A stretch of 8,713 bases of DNA from Deltaproteobacteria bacterium (GTDB lineage Bacteria > Desulfobacterota > Desulfobacteria > Desulfobacterales > ETH-SRB1), in contig JAFCZU010000225.1 of the NCBI GenBank assembly GCA_019314185.1, positions 1 through 8,713 of the forward strand, in the 5' to 3' direction. The notes below the pieces were generated by a model, which had not been told where the DNA came from, did no database searches, and saw only the letters and a list, made by a program, of their open reading frames with translations. A program made the translations under genes and the position numbers. Positions 6,522 to 8,713 of the stretch are shown here, in pieces (position 1 is the first letter of the stretch; every line of letters begins with the position of its first letter).

Positions 6522-8051
6522 TCAAAAATCCTCAACCCATTCATCCTTTTTTTTCTCAGACTCAACCTCTGTTACTTCGACTTTAAGTGGTTTTAAGGGT
6601 TGTTTTTCTATTTGCAGCCTGTTTCCCGCTATATCTCTTACTTCAAGCGAATAGGTGAACATATTCTCTTGTTCCGGGCTCATACCTTTTTTTGATTTTT
6701 TTTTTATCGGGCAGACAATGGTTGCCGGAATATTCCCATTACCATCAAATCTTCCTGCTTCAGCGCCCGTTCTATCGTAAACAATGATTTCCCAATCAAC
6801 TATTTCGCTTATATCTTTAATTTCCAGCAGCAGAGTAAGACTTTCTTCATTTCCCCCGGCAAGAGCAACAGCTATTTCGGGCGGAGTTTTGTCAACCACG
6901 ATCTTCTTCTTTACTGTAGATGTTCTGTTGCCCGCCTTATCTTCCACAGACACGCTACAAAAATATGTTCCATCTTTAACAGTACTGTATTGATTATTTT
7001 CACCCCGCCAGATAAAACCTGCAGGCAGCACGCCAAAACCGTCTTCAGATCTCACGATGTTGCCGGCTTTATCTGTAATCTCAACTCGCCAGCTTTTTAG
7101 TGTGACCGCTTTCAGGAGTTCAGGAAAAAATTGAATATAGTCATTGATGCCGTCATTGTTGGGAGACACAAGCCTTTTCTGAAACGAAAGAGCAACTTGG
7201 GGCGGAATATTGTAAACAGTCAAGCTGGCCATAGAATCTACGTTAAAAAGCCTGTTCTGCGAATCCGACACGTAAATCTTCAGAGGATAAACTCCATCAA
7301 TAACTGGAGCTGAAATAGTTCCAATATACCATCTTCTGTCATCGGTTTTAAGGTTAATCTCATTATCAAAGACAAATGCCTTGATATCCAACAGCCTTCC
7401 GGTAATCTCTCTGACCTCTATTGATAAACGTGTCGTCTCGCCGCCTCTTAAGACATCAGGAGAAAAACCTGCATATATAATCTCAACAGGAGTTACGGAT
7501 GAGCCGACAGAATTGACAGTAAAAGGTAAGCTGCTTAAGAGTTCCTCCACTGTAATTTCTACTAACTTCTTCAAAGAAGTTATCCTGCCCAGACCGAGAA
7601 ATGTAACAAAGTCGTCCCCTGTGCGTGAAATAGAGTTGGCCCAGATAACAGAACCATCAAAACAACTTATCATCTGAGCATTTATGGTTATCTGTGGGTT
7701 TTCACCATCTTCAAAGAATTCAACTGATCCTAACAACAAGACATCCGTCCCTAAAACAGCGCCCATTTCTCTGATAACAGGCCTGTCTAAGAATTCCGTT
7801 CCGCGGATTCTTCTTTTGACAAGAAACTTTTCCAGAATGTCCTGAGAAACAACCTTAAATTCATTCTTTATGAGAAAATCCGATATAAGACACGTTATAT
7901 CAATAGAAATATCTCCGGCGGTAACTGTGCCAAAAGGGATCACTGCTGCTCTCTTTATTTGTACCACATCCTCGGCCCCCAAAATGCGAGCCGGAAATCC
8001 AGAGAACAAAAAGATTAAAATAGCCGCTACGATAAATAAATGTTTTTTCAC
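6522..8051 (-). CDS. Exported CsgG/TolB-like domain fused to Ig/FlgD-like modules
   Basis: 509 residues. The start is GTG at 8051: the codon just before it in frame is a stop (TGA) and the GTG gives a good signal peptide (MKKHLFIVAAILIFLF, cleavage near ILGA-ED). Residues 30-176 are a CsgG/LpoB/TolB-like alpha/beta domain (RAAVIPF; MGAVLGTDVLLLGSV; DGSVIW; SRTGDDFVTFLGLGRI). Then come beta-sandwich segments: about 190-285; about 290-390 with SPNNDGINDY (296-305) and a FlgD-Ig-like stretch (WRGENNQYSTVKDGTYF, EDKAGNR, DKTPP); and about 395-482 ending RDIAGNR. The tail is charged (ESEKKKDEWVEDF). There is no lipobox, so it is probably periplasmic or surface-exposed. The SPNNDG-FlgD type of module is known from secreted and surface proteins. 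The gene stands between two CsgG-like lipoprotein relics, suggesting an envelope-assembly cluster. The exact role is unknown. Confidence 0.85.
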   Translation of the reverse strand: MKKHLFIVAAILIFLFSGFPARILGAEDVVQIKRAAVIPFGTVTAGDISIDITCLISDFLIKNEFKVVSQDILEKFLVKRRIRGTEFLDRPVIREMGAVLGTDVLLLGSVEFFEDGENPQITINAQMISCFDGSVIWANSISRTGDDFVTFLGLGRITSLKKLVEITVEELLSSLPFTVNSVGSSVTPVEIIYAGFSPDVLRGGETTRLSIEVREITGRLLDIKAFVFDNEINLKTDDRRWYIGTISAPVIDGVYPLKIYVSDSQNRLFNVDSMASLTVYNIPPQVALSFQKRLVSPNNDGINDYIQFFPELLKAVTLKSWRVEITDKAGNIVRSEDGFGVLPAGFIWRGENNQYSTVKDGTYFCSVSVEDKAGNRTSTVKKKIVVDKTPPEIAVALAGGNEESLTLLLEIKDISEIVDWEIIVYDRTGAEAGRFDGNGNIPATIVCPIKKKSKKGMSPEQENMFTYSLEVRDIAGNRLQIEKQPLKPLKVEVTEVESEKKKDEWVEDF

Positions 8052-8171
8052 TCAATCACTCAATCCAATATCCGATCTCCAATCGTAATTAATTTTGAAC
8101 CGCAGAATTCGATATTCAAATAGCTTTAATTCCCTAATCCTCTGATATCTGACCTCTGACCTCAGCCCCTA

Positions 8172-8255
8172 CTCCGACTTCTGACCTCCGACTTCTGACC
8201 TCCGACTTCTGACCTCCGACTTCTGACTTCTGACCTCCGACCTCCGACCTCCGAC
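8172..8255. repeat. Heptad tandem repeat (YTCYGAC), array 2, 12 perfect units
   Basis: Twelve consecutive 7-bp units without a gap. From the left, CTCCGAC and TTCTGAC alternate for eight units, then TTCTGAC once, then CTCCGAC three times. Two further units (8147-8160: ATCTGAC, CTCTGAC) stand apart to the left. The array ends 4 bp from the stop codon (8260-8262) of the broken CsgG-like gene. The rest of the 208-bp spacer (8052-8146) is AT-rich, holds GATTGGAGATCGG-like sequence near the next start, and shows no clear promoter or terminator to me. Confidence 0.95.
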
Positions 8256-8259
8256 CTCT

Positions 8260-8713
8260 CTATCCTCCAAACAGAGTATCAAACATATCCTCTACCAACT
8301 CCCGGCAAAGATCACCGGAACTCTTTTTACCGATGCCGAAAAGCCGATCCAGAATAGTTTATCAGCTTTAAAGAAACAGAAACTTCCGGGTAAGAGCTGC
8401 TCCCTGCCCGTGATATACCATATTCTTCAACCGCCCCTACAATAAAGGCTTGGACGTTCAGCCGTTTTCCGGCCCTTTCAGCAACACTTTTGCTGATGAC
8501 ACCTTCTTTTTTCTTAGCCCCTTCTTCCCTTAGTACCTTATCTACCTCTCCAAATTCAACGACATCAAACACACCCCGCCTCAACACCTCTGCAGCCACA
8601 ACGTTCATTACCTTGCCTTCTGCTTCCTTTTCCTTGGTCAGGTTTTTCAGAGGCACAATAGCTACTGTCTTAATATATGTAAGATCCGCCGTAGGGTGTA
8701 TATAGCTCATAGG
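8260..8713 (-). pseudogene. GNA1162/CsgG-like lipoprotein, 5' incomplete, internally deleted
   Basis: The frame is open to the window edge, so the start and probable lipoprotein signal lie outside; the ATG at 8710 is unlikely to be the true start. Visible residues fit the small GNA1162/CsgG-like family: SYIHPTADLTYIKTVAIVPLK, then VVAAEVLRRGVFDVVEFGEV, then AGKRLNVQAFIVGAVEEYG and YPEVSVSLKLI. After LKLI (about 8359) the frame goes wrong and stops at 8327. The expected C-terminus is in another frame from 8358 (TILDRLFGIGKKSSGDL through ELVEDMFDTLFGG) to TAG at 8260. About 17 residues are missing compared with the intact paralogue, covering its SCFDGSVIW segment. The family is usually an outer-membrane lipoprotein with an envelope-assembly role. 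The family call is moderate; the break is clearly seen. Confidence 0.78.

Noticed and set aside
5993..6565. Long reading of the second CsgG-like gene starting at 6565 inside the 509-aa gene
   Set aside because: The first 40 residues are basic and lack any signal, while the ATG at 6445 gives a textbook lipoprotein signal with a ribosome site. The stop at 5993 is an out-of-frame stop after a deletion, not the true end.
8052..8146. Sigma-70 promoter for the 509-aa gene
   Set aside because: A TTGAAT candidate has only a poor -10 partner (AAAATT), and the region is AT-rich enough to give such matches by chance.
8172..8255. CRISPR array
   Set aside because: The units are 7 bp with no spacers between them; this is a simple tandem repeat.

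Overview
Every convincing gene in this window lies on the minus strand. The content points to an anaerobic, cytochrome-rich Gram-negative bacterium. There are two very large c-type multiheme cytochromes (26 and 16 CXXCH motifs), a SurA/PpiC-type periplasmic foldase, an exported NHL beta-propeller protein, outer-membrane-type lipoproteins of the CsgG/LpoB/GNA1162 kind, and a sigma-54 promoter. This mix is typical of Desulfobacterota (sulfate- or metal-reducing and syntrophic deltaproteobacteria) that export electrons. The assignment is by style only; no phylogenetic marker is present.

In the direction of transcription (right to left):
(1) 8713-8260 is a 5'-incomplete CsgG/GNA1162-like gene broken by an internal deletion and frameshift, ending against a perfect 12-unit array of 7-bp repeats (8172-8255).
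(2) 8051-6522 is an intact 509-aa exported protein that fuses a CsgG/TolB-like domain to Ig-like/FlgD-like modules.
(3) 6445-5910 is a second CsgG/LpoB-like lipoprotein gene, broken in the same part of the domain as (1).
(4) 5909-5706 is a gene-free spacer holding an inverted pair of TTTAGGCACT-type repeats.
(5) 5705-4233 is a two-module SurA-like foldase whose parvulin domain has lost its signature histidines.
(6) 4142-2193 is the 26-heme cytochrome.
(7) 2114-858 is the 16-heme cytochrome, collinear in design with the first half of the 26-heme protein.
(8) A short spacer carries a second heptad array and a strong sigma-54 (-24/-12) promoter at 731-746.
(9) 659-1 is the start of an NHL beta-propeller gene that runs off the window.

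My reading (inference) is that the cytochromes are exported across the inner membrane, loaded with heme and handled by the foldase, then placed in the periplasm, at the outer membrane or outside as an electron conduit. The NHL protein would be an accessory or scaffold. The CsgG/LpoB-like lipoproteins would be envelope-assembly or secretion accessories. No beta-barrel porin is seen in the window. The spacers are unusually rich in repeats: heptads, TTTAGGCACT units, and ACACGAAA-type degenerate repeats. Repeat-derived DNA also appears to reach the ends of several genes.
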